A stretch of 64,000 nucleotides of DNA, from NCBI GenBank assembly GCA_002706765.1, contig PAJV01000064.1:1-64000 (forward strand), in the 5' to 3' direction. Shown here piece by piece: positions 45,356 to 54,330 of this stretch. This DNA is from Gimesia sp. Lineage in GTDB: Bacteria; Planctomycetota; Planctomycetia; Planctomycetales; Planctomycetaceae. The notes under the pieces were generated by a model that was not told the DNA's origin, ran no database searches, and worked only from the letters and a program-made list of their open reading frames with translations. A program made the position numbers and the translations under genes. Each line of letters starts with the position of its first letter. The first letter of the stretch is position 1.

Positions 45356-46480
45356 ATGAAACTGAAACCTGTCTTACTTCAAAGTGCGCTCGTATTCACC
45401 TGCTGTGCTGCCGCGGGCCTGCTGCTGAGCAATCAGCTTTCCCAGGCGCTTGGGCAACAACCGGCCGCCAATCAGGAACCCGAGGTAGAACAACAACTGC
45501 CGGCTGCCCTGGAAGAGATCCTGCGAAACTGGGAACGGGAATCAGCCAAAATCGAAAAACTGGAAGGCAATCATCTTCGGCGTGAGTACGACGATGTATT
45601 TCAAATTGAGAAGAAATCGGAAGGCCGGTTTTATTACGAGCAGCCAGACAAGGGCCGGATTGATATTGCGGGAATGAAAATTCCTGAGGGTGCAAAAAGC
45701 GATAAGCCGAATGACAAAGGCGATTTCTATGCCTTGAAACCAGGGCAGGACGAACGCTGGATCTGTGATGGCAAGCGGATCTTTTCCATCGACGAAAATG
45801 AGAAAAAATACGAAGTCTTTCCGATTCCCCTGGAGCGACGCGGCGTCAATATCATGGAAGGGCCCCTGCCGTTTCTGTTTGGGATGCCAGCGAAAGTTGC
45901 CAAACAGCGTTACTTCCTGAAGCTGCTGGTGAATACGCCCGAGCAGATCATCATCGCTGCGAAACCACGTCGCAGAGCCGACGCAGCCAACTACCGCGAA
46001 GCAAAAATCAAGCTGGATCCGAAGACCTATTTACCGGCAGCCGTGCAACTGATTCATCCCAGCGGAAATCAATCGACCGTATATATCTTCAGCAATGTCG
46101 TCGCTAACAAGAACCGGGGAATCCTCGGAGGCATCTTTGGAAAAGATCCTTTCACTCCCGATCTGGACGACTACCGCCTGGAAGGAAAAGTGGTGGCAGA
46201 CGCAGGAGAAGAAAACGTACAGCGTCCGGTTCCCAAAGCTGCCCCTGTTCAACAGGCAGCTTTCAAAGTTCCCAATATGGTTGGACACAACTATAAATCT
46301 GCCGAAGCCTTACTTCAAAAAATGGGCTTTCAGACTAAAGTATGGCCCGGTGATCCTGCGGAGGAGCCCAGACTGATCCACCACGTTTATCAGCAGGTCC
46401 CCGTACCAGGTGCTACTGCAAAAAAAGGTCAGACAGTTCACCTCAAACTGTATATCGATCCGAATAAAGAAAAGAATTAA
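45356..46480 (+). CDS. TIGR03009-type LolA-like protein with C-terminal PASTA domain
   Basis: 374 aa. A signal peptide (1-32) is followed by the planctomycete TIGR03009 pattern: NWERESAKIEKLEGNHLRREYDDVF, RWICDGKRIFSIDENEKKYEVFPIP and GPLPFLFGMPA..., a LolA/LolB-like half-barrel that could carry lipid or lipoprotein. Residues ~300-370 are a PASTA domain (FKVPNMVGHNYKSAEALLQKMGF, then VYQQVPVPGATAKKGQTVHLKLY), a module that usually binds peptidoglycan or muropeptides. The start has GGAAGGA-like bases some way upstream. Joining a lipid-carrier fold to a wall-binding module is unusual. Confidence 0.85.
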   Translation: MKLKPVLLQSALVFTCCAAAGLLLSNQLSQALGQQPAANQEPEVEQQLPAALEEILRNWERESAKIEKLEGNHLRREYDDVFQIEKKSEGRFYYEQPDKGRIDIAGMKIPEGAKSDKPNDKGDFYALKPGQDERWICDGKRIFSIDENEKKYEVFPIPLERRGVNIMEGPLPFLFGMPAKVAKQRYFLKLLVNTPEQIIIAAKPRRRADAANYREAKIKLDPKTYLPAAVQLIHPSGNQSTVYIFSNVVANKNRGILGGIFGKDPFTPDLDDYRLEGKVVADAGEENVQRPVPKAAPVQQAAFKVPNMVGHNYKSAEALLQKMGFQTKVWPGDPAEEPRLIHHVYQQVPVPGATAKKGQTVHLKLYIDPNKEKN

Positions 46481-46512
46481 TTCGGAGAAGAAAATCCGAC
46501 AGAACATTCAAA

Positions 46513-46536
46513 GCCCCGGGGAGAAATCTCCGGGGC
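46513..46536. terminator. Terminator between the LolA-like gene and smpB
   Basis: A GC-rich stem GCCCCGG..AG / CTCCGGGGC with a two-base bulge, in the 57 bases between the convergent genes. It is followed by CTTAATTATTT on the plus strand. Confidence 0.7.
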
Positions 46537-46537
46537 C

Positions 46538-47032
46538 TTAATTATTTCTGGCTCGCATTGCCCGCTGGATATCCATGCGGGCGGAGTCTTTCTTGAGCTT
46601 TTCGCGTTTGTCGTGCAGTTTGCGGCCTTTGGCGATACCCAGTTTGACTTTCACCAGTCCGCGTGTGAAATACATGGTAAGCGGGATCAACGTCAGGCTG
46701 GAGTTTTCAGACCGCTCGGCGAATTTGCGGATCTCTGCTTTTTTCATCAGCAGTTTTCGCGGCCTGCGGGTCTGGTGGTTCATGGTATTGGCCTGCGGGT
46801 ACAGGGCGATATCAACGTTGAACAGCCAGACTTCGTTTTCCTGCATCCGCGCAAAGCCTTCTTCGATCGAAACCTTATTGGCGCGAATACTTTTGACTTC
46901 ACTGCCCGCCAGCACAATCCCGCAATCCAGCGTATCCAGGATTTCGTAGTTGTGCCGGGCTTTGCGGTTCTGGCAGATGGTACGTGAATTCGGGTCTTCT
47001 TTCGAAGCTTTCTTTTTCCCTTTTTTACCCAT
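46538..47032 (-). CDS. smpB: SsrA-binding protein SmpB
   Basis: 164 aa from ATG 47030-47032, with GGAG nine bases upstream; upstream in-frame ATGs are less likely. It binds tmRNA and delivers it to stalled ribosomes. Core features are present: NRKARHNYEILDTLDCGIVLAGSEVKSIR, EEGFARMQENEVWLFN, KREKLKKDSARMD in the basic tail. A Lys-rich N-terminal extension (MGKKGKKKASK) is typical. No tmRNA gene (ssrA) is seen in this window. Confidence 0.95.
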   Translation of the reverse strand: MGKKGKKKASKEDPNSRTICQNRKARHNYEILDTLDCGIVLAGSEVKSIRANKVSIEEGFARMQENEVWLFNVDIALYPQANTMNHQTRRPRKLLMKKAEIRKFAERSENSSLTLIPLTMYFTRGLVKVKLGIAKGRKLHDKREKLKKDSARMDIQRAMRARNN

Positions 47033-47276
47033 TACCAGCATCTCCAACTGCCGCCGACCAGTCTGGTGGTCTATCAATCCTGTCTTGACAGGTGGTCAAT
47101 GTCAGGCGAGCACGCCAACGAGCGTGCGGACCATTTTGGCCAACGTGCCATTCGAGGTCTGATAAGACACTGGTTCAGCGACAGATTACTACTTGAGGTT
47201 AAAACTTACTTTAAATCGAGGGAAACCCATTCCTGATCGACACGCGTCTCTAAAAAGAGGTTCAGTCTGCTCCTCG

Positions 47277-48014
47277 TCAGGAATTGTCCGTTCGCACCTG
47301 CACCTGTAGGGCACCCAGCATGCGGGTAATCTGTTTTTCCTTACTGGAAATGAAAGGTACATTTTCCAGTACGATCGCCCGAGGTTCATTTCGCGGGTGC
47401 AGCACCAGTCTCCCGGAACGCAGCAGGAGATACTCAAAGATATCGCTGATTTCTTTGTCGATCTTCAGGTTTGGTGCAGAAAAACGTTCCAGATCGCTCA
47501 GGAAACCGTGGTGATGCAGGAGTTCATTGCCTTTGACTTCCCAGTAATCAAAGCGAACATAAATGCCCACACAGATAAAGATCAGCCCCAGGATTCCGGA
47601 AAACAGCCAGTACATCTGCGAATTCGCCCAGGGACGCAAACCTTTCAGCAGATTGGTCAGGGGAGGGACGATATCCGGATTAAACCGCAGGATCATCCAG
47701 GCCCCCATAAATATTGCAGCGCCCAGAAAGAACAGCGTCAGCGAAGTCGTACGTGGGAAATCAAATGCGAGGACGGTCAGATTAAATCCAAAGACCCCCA
47801 GAAAGATCAGCGCCATGACTTCCGCTACATGCTCACGCTCTCCACCGATGTGGGCGGATTCTCCCGCGAAGGTCATGAAAATCGCAGCAGCAACTGAAAC
47901 CATCAGGGTCGGGTACAGAAATACGATTTTGGGATAGGAAATCAGGTAGATACTATCCTGAGAAAACTCTTTGTGAGTTCCTGGTTCTTTACTCAAATTA
48001 GTATCTTCAGTCAT
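47277..48014 (-). CDS. Membrane protein with PH-like (YdbS/bPH) C-terminal domain
   Basis: 245 aa from ATG 48012-48014, with AAGGGA eight bases upstream; a TTG two codons earlier is also open. Four hydrophobic helices lie at ~30-150. A beta-rich cytoplasmic domain follows (~155-245): YWEVKGNELLHHHGFLSDLERFSAP...LVLHPRNEPRAIVLENVP. This looks like a bacterial PH domain of the YdbS type. Such proteins sit in membranes and their roles are poorly defined. No operon partner. Confidence 0.75.
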   Translation of the reverse strand: MTEDTNLSKEPGTHKEFSQDSIYLISYPKIVFLYPTLMVSVAAAIFMTFAGESAHIGGEREHVAEVMALIFLGVFGFNLTVLAFDFPRTTSLTLFFLGAAIFMGAWMILRFNPDIVPPLTNLLKGLRPWANSQMYWLFSGILGLIFICVGIYVRFDYWEVKGNELLHHHGFLSDLERFSAPNLKIDKEISDIFEYLLLRSGRLVLHPRNEPRAIVLENVPFISSKEKQITRMLGALQVQVRTDNS

Positions 48015-48474
48015 TGTCAAATCCCTTATGTGTAATCGCTGGTTGAATGACGCGGATGTGAACGTGTATTATGTCTGGCAGCAGTAAACGTTTCGATTCC
48101 CGGTGCGGATCATGAAACCATCGATCAATTTCTAATTTACCTGGAAATGGGGGAGCTACTTCCTGCAGCCGAAATACCGGACAGAATTCAGTTTATCGCG
48201 TTTGAACTTCCTGTTTTCCGTGCAGCAATAGTAGACGCGAAATGTTCGGACTTCAAGGCTGATCAACTCAGAAGCTGTCAGCCGTTTGGCTGCCGTCAAT
48301 TCCTGACTGTACTCCAATCCTTCCAGCCCGACAGGTTCCCTTATTCGTATTGTCCTGATTATGAGTGAAACAATCTCTATTTTGTATAAAATATACAATG
48401 AAAAATATATATAATATATAAAAATCAAAAGTAAGCACTTATCACGGTTTGGGTTCCCTGGTTAATATTAATGT
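48015..48474. other. AT-rich divergent intergenic region
   Basis: 460 bases. The right part (48375-48425) is strongly AT-rich with TATAAA and ATATAATATATAA and is a likely promoter area for the cytochrome gene. No RNA gene recognised. Confidence 0.45.
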
Positions 48475-51400
48475 ATGAGCATACGATATCCTCGACAAAT
48501 TCGACCCGCCTCTTTCCTCATACTGTTGTTCCTGCTGACCGGATCTGCCAGGCCAGTCCAGTCTGCGGAAAAAGTAGACTACCTGAAAGAGATTAAGCCC
48601 CTCTTTGCAGAGAAGTGCTTTGCCTGTCACAGCGCTCTGAAAGAGGAAGCGGAGTTGCGTCTTGAGACCCGGGAGCTGATGCTCAAGGGAAGTTATTCGG
48701 GGGCCGTCATTCACCCTGGTAAGCCGGACGAGAGCATTCTGCTGGAGCGGATTCTGGCCAAAGGAGATGAGCAGATGCCGCCTCCTGAGGAAGGGTCGCG
48801 GCTGTCGGAGCATGACATTGCCCTCATCCGAACCTGGATTGAGCAGGGCGCCGTCACACCCAAAGAAGAGATTCCCGGTCGCCCCAAAGATCACTGGTCC
48901 TTTCAGGCACCCGTGAAGGCGAAGGTTCCCGATGTGGGCTTGAATAATCCGATTGATGCTTTTCTGGAAGTAAAACGGGAGCAGCAGGGGCTGGTGACTG
49001 TCGAACCGGCAGCGCGTCGAGTCTTGATTCGACGCGTTTACCTGGATCTGATCGGCCTGCCTCCGACACAGGAGGACATCGAACAGTTTGTGAACGACTC
49101 CTCTGAAGATGCTTACGGAAAAGTTGTACAAAAATTACTGGCGAGCCCGCAATACGGCGAACGCTGGGGACGCCACTGGATGGATATCTGGCGGTACACC
49201 GACTGGTATGGTCTGGGTAAGCAACTGCGTTACAGCCAGAAGCATATCTGGCACTGGCGCGACTGGATTATCGAATCGTTGAACCGTGACAGCAGTTATG
49301 CGGAAATGGTGCAGGACATGCTCGCCGCGGATGAACTGAAACCGACCGACCACGATGCACTGCGCGCTACCGGTTTTCTGGCGCGGCATTATTACCTGTT
49401 TAACCGAACAACCTGGCTGGACAGCACACTGGAGCATACTTCCAAAGCGTTTCTTGGTCTGACGATGAATTGTGCCAAGTGCCACGATCACAAATACGAT
49501 CCACTGAGCCACGTCGACTATTATTCAATGCGGGCAATCTTCGAGCCGTATCAGGTGCGCCTGGATCCCCTGCCGGGAGAAACCGATCTGGAACAGGATG
49601 GGTTGCCGCGCATCTTTGATGCCCACGCTGACACGAAAACTTATTTACATATCCGCGGCGATGAGAAAAATCCGGATCAGAGCCAGGCGATGCAGCCGGC
49701 CACTCCCGAGATATTCACTTTCGATGAATTCAAAGTCACGCCGGTTAAGCTTCCGGCGGAAGCGCATTACCCGGCCTTACAGGAGTTTGTCCTGCAGGAT
49801 CAGCTGAAAGCAGCTAACGAAAAAATTGCTGCAGCTCAAAAAGTCTCTGAACAGGCAAAAACACAACTGGCGCAGTTGGAACAGTCATCACAGAACCAGG
49901 TGGCTGAAAACGTATCAGGTCAGGCAGCCACATTTGTGGAAGATGATTTCCAGTATGAAAAACCTGAATTCTGGACACTGGGGCCTGGTGAATGGTCCTA
50001 CCTGGAAGGCAAACTGATCCAGACAAAAACCGGTTATGGGCGCGCCTCTTTGCGTTCAATCCCGAACCATCCCCGTGATTTCAAAGCCCGCTTCCAGTTC
50101 AAGACCACGGGAGGAGACAAATGGCGTTCTGTTGGCCTCGCGTTTGACGTGATCGGCGATCGGGAAAAGATGATCTACCTGAGTGCGGTTCAACCAGGGT
50201 CAAAGCTGCAGGTCTCTTATAAAGAAAATGGGAACTCTGTTTATCCCGCCGAGGGACGACATGCCTGCGAAGTGAAACTGAATCAATCCTATGAACTGGA
50301 GCTGAAAGTTCGAGGTCAACTGGTGAATGTCGCCATCAATGGCACGCATGCCCTTTCGTATCGGCTTCCGCTCCCGCGTGAAACCGGTCAACTGGAACTG
50401 CTGGCATTTGACGCCACAGCAGAGTTCGAACAGATCAGTATTCAGACTCTCGCATCGGATGAGACGATGATCGAAGGCAAGCAGCCTGCGAAAATGACAC
50501 TCGAACTGGCGCAGGCAAAGTCGGTTCGTGCGCAGGCCAGCCTGCAGGCAGCGACGCTCTACCCGGAAACATTACGCACGGCTTATGCCGTCGAAAAAGC
50601 CCGCCTGAATGACGTTCCCGAAAACGAACTGACCACATTAACGCAGGCTGCGGCATTGGCAGCCCGGAAATATGAGCTGGCACTGGCTGAGGAAAAACTG
50701 GCGCAAGCGAGAGAAAAAGCGGAAACCGCCAGCGAAGATGCAAAGAAAAAACTGAGTAAAGAGATTACGGCTGCAGAGAAGCATGTTGAGACAGCAAAAG
50801 AAGCTGTCAGCAAGCCGGGTGAAAAATATACACGGGTCCGTGCCTCGCTGAAAGCACTGGAAGGTCCGGACGAAAAGGATGATACAAGACTGCAACCCTA
50901 TCCCGAAACCAGTACCGGACGACGTTCGGCTCTGGCCCGCTGGATCACGCATCGGAAAAATCCATTAGCGGCGCGTGTTGCCGTGAATCATATCTGGCTG
51001 CGTCATTTTGGTGAACCACTGGTAGAAGATGTGACCGATTTCGGATTACGAGCAAAACGGCCGGTGCATCAGGATCTGCTCGACTGGCTGGCAGTGGATT
51101 TTATGGAACACGACTGGAGTATGAAGCATCTTCATCAGCTGATGGTGACTTCACAGGCGTATCAGCTCAGCATTTCTACCCGGAATGCAGAGCCGCAGAA
51201 TCTGACGAAAGACGAAACGAACCGGTACTACTGGAAACGGAATACCGTTCGGATGGAATCAGAAGTGATTCGTGACAGCCTGCTGCACCTGGCGGGAGAA
51301 CTGGATCTGACGATGGGCGGCCCCACGATTGATCCTGACAGGAATTCGGACAGCAGACGCCGCAGCCTGTATTTTACCTACTCGCGCGATTCGCAAGACA

Positions 51401-51762
51401 AATTCATCGGCATGTTTGATGCGGCTGATATCTTTGCCTGTTATCGTCGAAATGAAAGCGTCGTTCCCCAGCAGGCACTCACGCTGGCGAACAGTAAAGT
51501 CTCTTTGCAGATGGCCCGGAAGATCGTCGAAAAAATTCGCGCGGAGCATCCTTCGCTGAGTGATCAGGAATTTATCAGGCTGGCTTATGAGCGAATTCTG
51601 TGTGTGGAACCAATGCCTCGAGAACTCGAGATCTGTACTCAGGCGTTATTGGAAACACAGGCCACTTTAAAAGCAGCGAACCATCAGAACCCGACCTGGC
51701 GCTCACGCGAAAATCTGGTGCATGCCTTACTCAACCATAACGATTTCATTACGATCCGCTGA
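48475..51762 (+). CDS. Planctomycete cytochrome (PSCyt1 + DUF1549 + DUF1553) with an inserted LamG/DUF1080-like domain
   Basis: 1095 aa. A signal peptide (1-30) precedes a c-type heme site (CFACH at 48-52) in the PSCyt1 domain. DUF1549 follows (~160-380, with RRVYLDLIGLPPTQEDIEQF and WGRHWMDIWRYTDWYG) and DUF1553 near the end (~800-1060, with RRSALARWITHRKNPLAARVAVNHIWLRHFG and RRRSLYFTYSRDSQDKFIGMFD). Between them lies an extra beta-sandwich (~485-660: WTLGPGEWSYLEGKL..., ELELKVRGQLVNVAINGTHAL) of LamG/DUF1080 kind, and an Ala/Lys/Glu coiled coil (~680-780). It is followed after nine bases by DUF1501; the pair is a planctomycete hallmark, thought to oxidise or degrade polymers. Confidence 0.92.
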   Translation: MSIRYPRQIRPASFLILLFLLTGSARPVQSAEKVDYLKEIKPLFAEKCFACHSALKEEAELRLETRELMLKGSYSGAVIHPGKPDESILLERILAKGDEQMPPPEEGSRLSEHDIALIRTWIEQGAVTPKEEIPGRPKDHWSFQAPVKAKVPDVGLNNPIDAFLEVKREQQGLVTVEPAARRVLIRRVYLDLIGLPPTQEDIEQFVNDSSEDAYGKVVQKLLASPQYGERWGRHWMDIWRYTDWYGLGKQLRYSQKHIWHWRDWIIESLNRDSSYAEMVQDMLAADELKPTDHDALRATGFLARHYYLFNRTTWLDSTLEHTSKAFLGLTMNCAKCHDHKYDPLSHVDYYSMRAIFEPYQVRLDPLPGETDLEQDGLPRIFDAHADTKTYLHIRGDEKNPDQSQAMQPATPEIFTFDEFKVTPVKLPAEAHYPALQEFVLQDQLKAANEKIAAAQKVSEQAKTQLAQLEQSSQNQVAENVSGQAATFVEDDFQYEKPEFWTLGPGEWSYLEGKLIQTKTGYGRASLRSIPNHPRDFKARFQFKTTGGDKWRSVGLAFDVIGDREKMIYLSAVQPGSKLQVSYKENGNSVYPAEGRHACEVKLNQSYELELKVRGQLVNVAINGTHALSYRLPLPRETGQLELLAFDATAEFEQISIQTLASDETMIEGKQPAKMTLELAQAKSVRAQASLQAATLYPETLRTAYAVEKARLNDVPENELTTLTQAAALAARKYELALAEEKLAQAREKAETASEDAKKKLSKEITAAEKHVETAKEAVSKPGEKYTRVRASLKALEGPDEKDDTRLQPYPETSTGRRSALARWITHRKNPLAARVAVNHIWLRHFGEPLVEDVTDFGLRAKRPVHQDLLDWLAVDFMEHDWSMKHLHQLMVTSQAYQLSISTRNAEPQNLTKDETNRYYWKRNTVRMESEVIRDSLLHLAGELDLTMGGPTIDPDRNSDSRRRSLYFTYSRDSQDKFIGMFDAADIFACYRRNESVVPQQALTLANSKVSLQMARKIVEKIRAEHPSLSDQEFIRLAYERILCVEPMPRELEICTQALLETQATLKAANHQNPTWRSRENLVHALLNHNDFITIR

Positions 51763-51771
51763 AGGCACGTC

Positions 51772-53220
51772 ATGACAAATCATATTCAACAGACAGTATT
51801 ACCTCGCCGCCATTTTCTGACGAACCTGAGTTCCGGACTGGCGGGGATTTCACTGGCATCACTGCTGCAGGACGAGTCCCGCGCTGCCGGCGTGCATCAG
51901 GCTCCGGATGGCCAGCCCCACTTTCCTCCTAAAGCGAAAAGTGTGATCTGGCTGTTTATGCGGGGCGGCGTGAGCCACATGGAGAGCTTTGATCCCAAGC
52001 CGATGCTCAACAAATACGCCGGGAAGTCCATCAGTGAAACTCCCTGGAAATCGGTGCAGGAATCGGAAAAGCTGAAACGCGTGCGTGTGGTTGTAGTTAA
52101 CGATGCCAACGGTCAGCAGCGGAATAAAGTCTATCCCCTGCAGGTCGGTTATAAAAAGTATGGCGAGAGCGGGATTGAAGTCAGTGACTGGTTCCCTCAC
52201 ATCGGGGGATGCGTGGATGACCTGTCGATCGTGCGTTCCATGTGGACCACTGATGACAATCATGGTGCCCAGGTCCAGTTTCACTCCGGCCGACATATGC
52301 TGGATGGTCGTGTGCCGACCATCGGTGCCTGGGTGAACTATGGGCTCGGCTCACTCAATCAGAATTTGCCTCAGTTTATTAACATGGGACCTCGGTTTTT
52401 TGACGTCCGAGACGGTCACTATCTGGGACCTGCCTATGATTCGGTTCCTTTGAAAGTCGATCCCCAAAATCCACTGCCGTATGCGAAGCCGGAACTGGAT
52501 CTCTCGAGTGCCGAGCAGAAAATTGAATTTTCGTTGATCAATCAACTCAATCAATTGAGTGCGGAAAAGTTTCCCCACGACAGTACCCTGCAGGCGCGCA
52601 TTAAATCCTACGAACTGGCGTTTCGGATGCAGACTGCTGTGCCGGAAGTCATTCGTTTCGACCAGGAGACCAAAGAGACACAGGAACTGTATGGACTGCA
52701 CCAGCCGGAAACGAAGGAATTCGGAATGCAGCTGCTGGCGGCGCGGCGGTTCGTCGAGAAGGGCGTACGCTTTATTCAGATTATGCACGGCGATGGTGCC
52801 GCCGGTGCATGGGATTCGCATTCGAATCTGAAGTCAGGTCACTCCAAACTGGCCAGACAGGTGGACCAGCCCACTGCCGGTCTGTTGAAAGATCTGAAAC
52901 GTCGCGGGTTACTGAAAGACACGATCGTGGTGTTCGCAACCGAGTTCGGACGGACTCCCGGTTCGCAGGGAAGTAATGGCCGCGATCATCACCCATACGG
53001 GTTTTCCATCTGGATGGCCGGTGGTGGCATTAAAGGGGGCGTGGCCCATGGGACGACTGATGAACTCGGTTTCCATGCGGAAGCGAATCCGCATTATGTG
53101 ACCGACGTGCATGCCACCCTGTTGAAGCAGCTGGGATTGAAAGCACAACGTCTGGAAGTCCCTGGCCATAAACGTCTTGAAATGGATTTTGGTCATCCGA
53201 TTGACGAGATCATAGCCTGA
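51772..53220 (+). CDS. DUF1501 (sulfatase-like fold) secreted protein
   Basis: 482 aa. A twin-arginine signal ([20 protein letters not shown]) leads to the DUF1501 domain: [22 protein letters not shown], then [37 protein letters not shown] and [25 protein letters not shown] near the end. The fold is alkaline-phosphatase/sulfatase-like with a metal site. DUF1501 genes nearly always follow DUF1549/DUF1553 cytochromes, and the start here lies nine bases after that stop with GAAGG upstream. The true reaction is not established. Tat export suggests it folds with a metal in the cytoplasm. Confidence 0.92.
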   Translation: MTNHIQQTVLPRRHFLTNLSSGLAGISLASLLQDESRAAGVHQAPDGQPHFPPKAKSVIWLFMRGGVSHMESFDPKPMLNKYAGKSISETPWKSVQESEKLKRVRVVVVNDANGQQRNKVYPLQVGYKKYGESGIEVSDWFPHIGGCVDDLSIVRSMWTTDDNHGAQVQFHSGRHMLDGRVPTIGAWVNYGLGSLNQNLPQFINMGPRFFDVRDGHYLGPAYDSVPLKVDPQNPLPYAKPELDLSSAEQKIEFSLINQLNQLSAEKFPHDSTLQARIKSYELAFRMQTAVPEVIRFDQETKETQELYGLHQPETKEFGMQLLAARRFVEKGVRFIQIMHGDGAAGAWDSHSNLKSGHSKLARQVDQPTAGLLKDLKRRGLLKDTIVVFATEFGRTPGSQGSNGRDHHPYGFSIWMAGGGIKGGVAHGTTDELGFHAEANPHYVTDVHATLLKQLGLKAQRLEVPGHKRLEMDFGHPIDEIIA

Positions 53221-53329
53221 TCTGCCCTGCTACGATTTTCCGGGACCCGCTACGTCGGTATAATGCAGACCTGCGATTATTGATCGCCGCTGATGTCTTC
53301 TCTGCCGGTTTATAGTGAAAGGGTTCCCG

Positions 53330-54259
53330 ATGATTCGTTCTCTGTGTATGGTTTTGCCGCTGGTTGTGTTTTCGCTGCTGGCGGGACCAGGTTCTGCAGT
53401 CGCAAAAACCTATCAGGTATATTTTCTGGGTGGTCAGTCCAATATGGATGGATATGGTTACACCAGAGACCTGCCTGTTGATCTCCAGCAGTCGGTTCCC
53501 GGCGTGCGGATCTTTCATGCGAATCCCGCGCCAGATGCCGTTCCCGTCGATGGCCGCGGACTCTGGTCCGAATTGAAACCCGGTCATGGGGTTGGTTTCA
53601 AGTCGGATGGCAAGGAGAATACTTATTCCAACCGGTTTGGCGTGGAACTTTCTTTCGCTAAAACGCTGCAGAAGCTGGATCCGGATGCGAATATCGCGTT
53701 GATCAAGATCTCGCGGGGAGGGACTTCAATCGCCGTCGATGCGGCCGGAAACTTTGGCTGCTGGGATCCTGATTTTGAAAAAGGGACAGGAAAAGGGCAG
53801 GGGATCAATCAGTATGACCATTTTCTGGCTGGCATGAAACGGGCACTGCAGACGACAGATATCGATAAGGATGGAGAAGCAGATGTCCTGGTTCCTGCAG
53901 GAATTGTCTGGATGCAAGGGGAAAGTGATGCCGCCTATACAGAAGAAATTGCGAAGGAGTATGAAGCCAACCTGAAGCGTCTTATGGACTTAATACGTGC
54001 AACGTTGTACGCAGATGACCTGCCTGTGGTGATCGGCCGCATTTCGGATTCGGGTGACAATCCGGAGGGAAAGGTCTGGAAATATGGTGACACGGTACGT
54101 GCAGCGCAGGCGGCTTTTGTAGAGAAAGACAAGCGTGCCGCGCTCGTGACCAGTACGGATGAGTATGGTTATTCTGATCGTTGGCACTATAATTCAGAAG
54201 GTTATCTGGATTTAGGCAGGAATTTTGCCCAGGCCCTATGGAAAGTTCCCCGGAACTAA
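53330..54259 (+). CDS. SGNH-fold sialate O-acetylesterase-like (SASA) enzyme
   Basis: 309 aa from ATG 53330, with AAAGGG six bases upstream. A signal peptide (1-25) is followed by block I with the nucleophile (FLGGQSNMDGYG, Ser37), block II/III region WMQGESDA, and the catalytic Asp/His in the C-terminal YSDRWHYNSEGYLDLG. The family removes acetyl groups from sugars such as sialic acid or xylan. Next to the cytochrome/DUF1501 pair this fits extracellular polysaccharide breakdown. Confidence 0.9.
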   Translation: MIRSLCMVLPLVVFSLLAGPGSAVAKTYQVYFLGGQSNMDGYGYTRDLPVDLQQSVPGVRIFHANPAPDAVPVDGRGLWSELKPGHGVGFKSDGKENTYSNRFGVELSFAKTLQKLDPDANIALIKISRGGTSIAVDAAGNFGCWDPDFEKGTGKGQGINQYDHFLAGMKRALQTTDIDKDGEADVLVPAGIVWMQGESDAAYTEEIAKEYEANLKRLMDLIRATLYADDLPVVIGRISDSGDNPEGKVWKYGDTVRAAQAAFVEKDKRAALVTSTDEYGYSDRWHYNSEGYLDLGRNFAQALWKVPRN

Positions 54260-54330
54260 TACTATCCTGCCTTGAGTGATGTGCTTTCAAATCTACGTTT
54301 TTGAATATGAAAAGTGATACAGGTATCAGA

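Noticed and set aside
46538-48474. tmRNA (ssrA) near smpB
   Set aside because: No tag-peptide coding block or tRNA-Ala-like ends found in the flanks.
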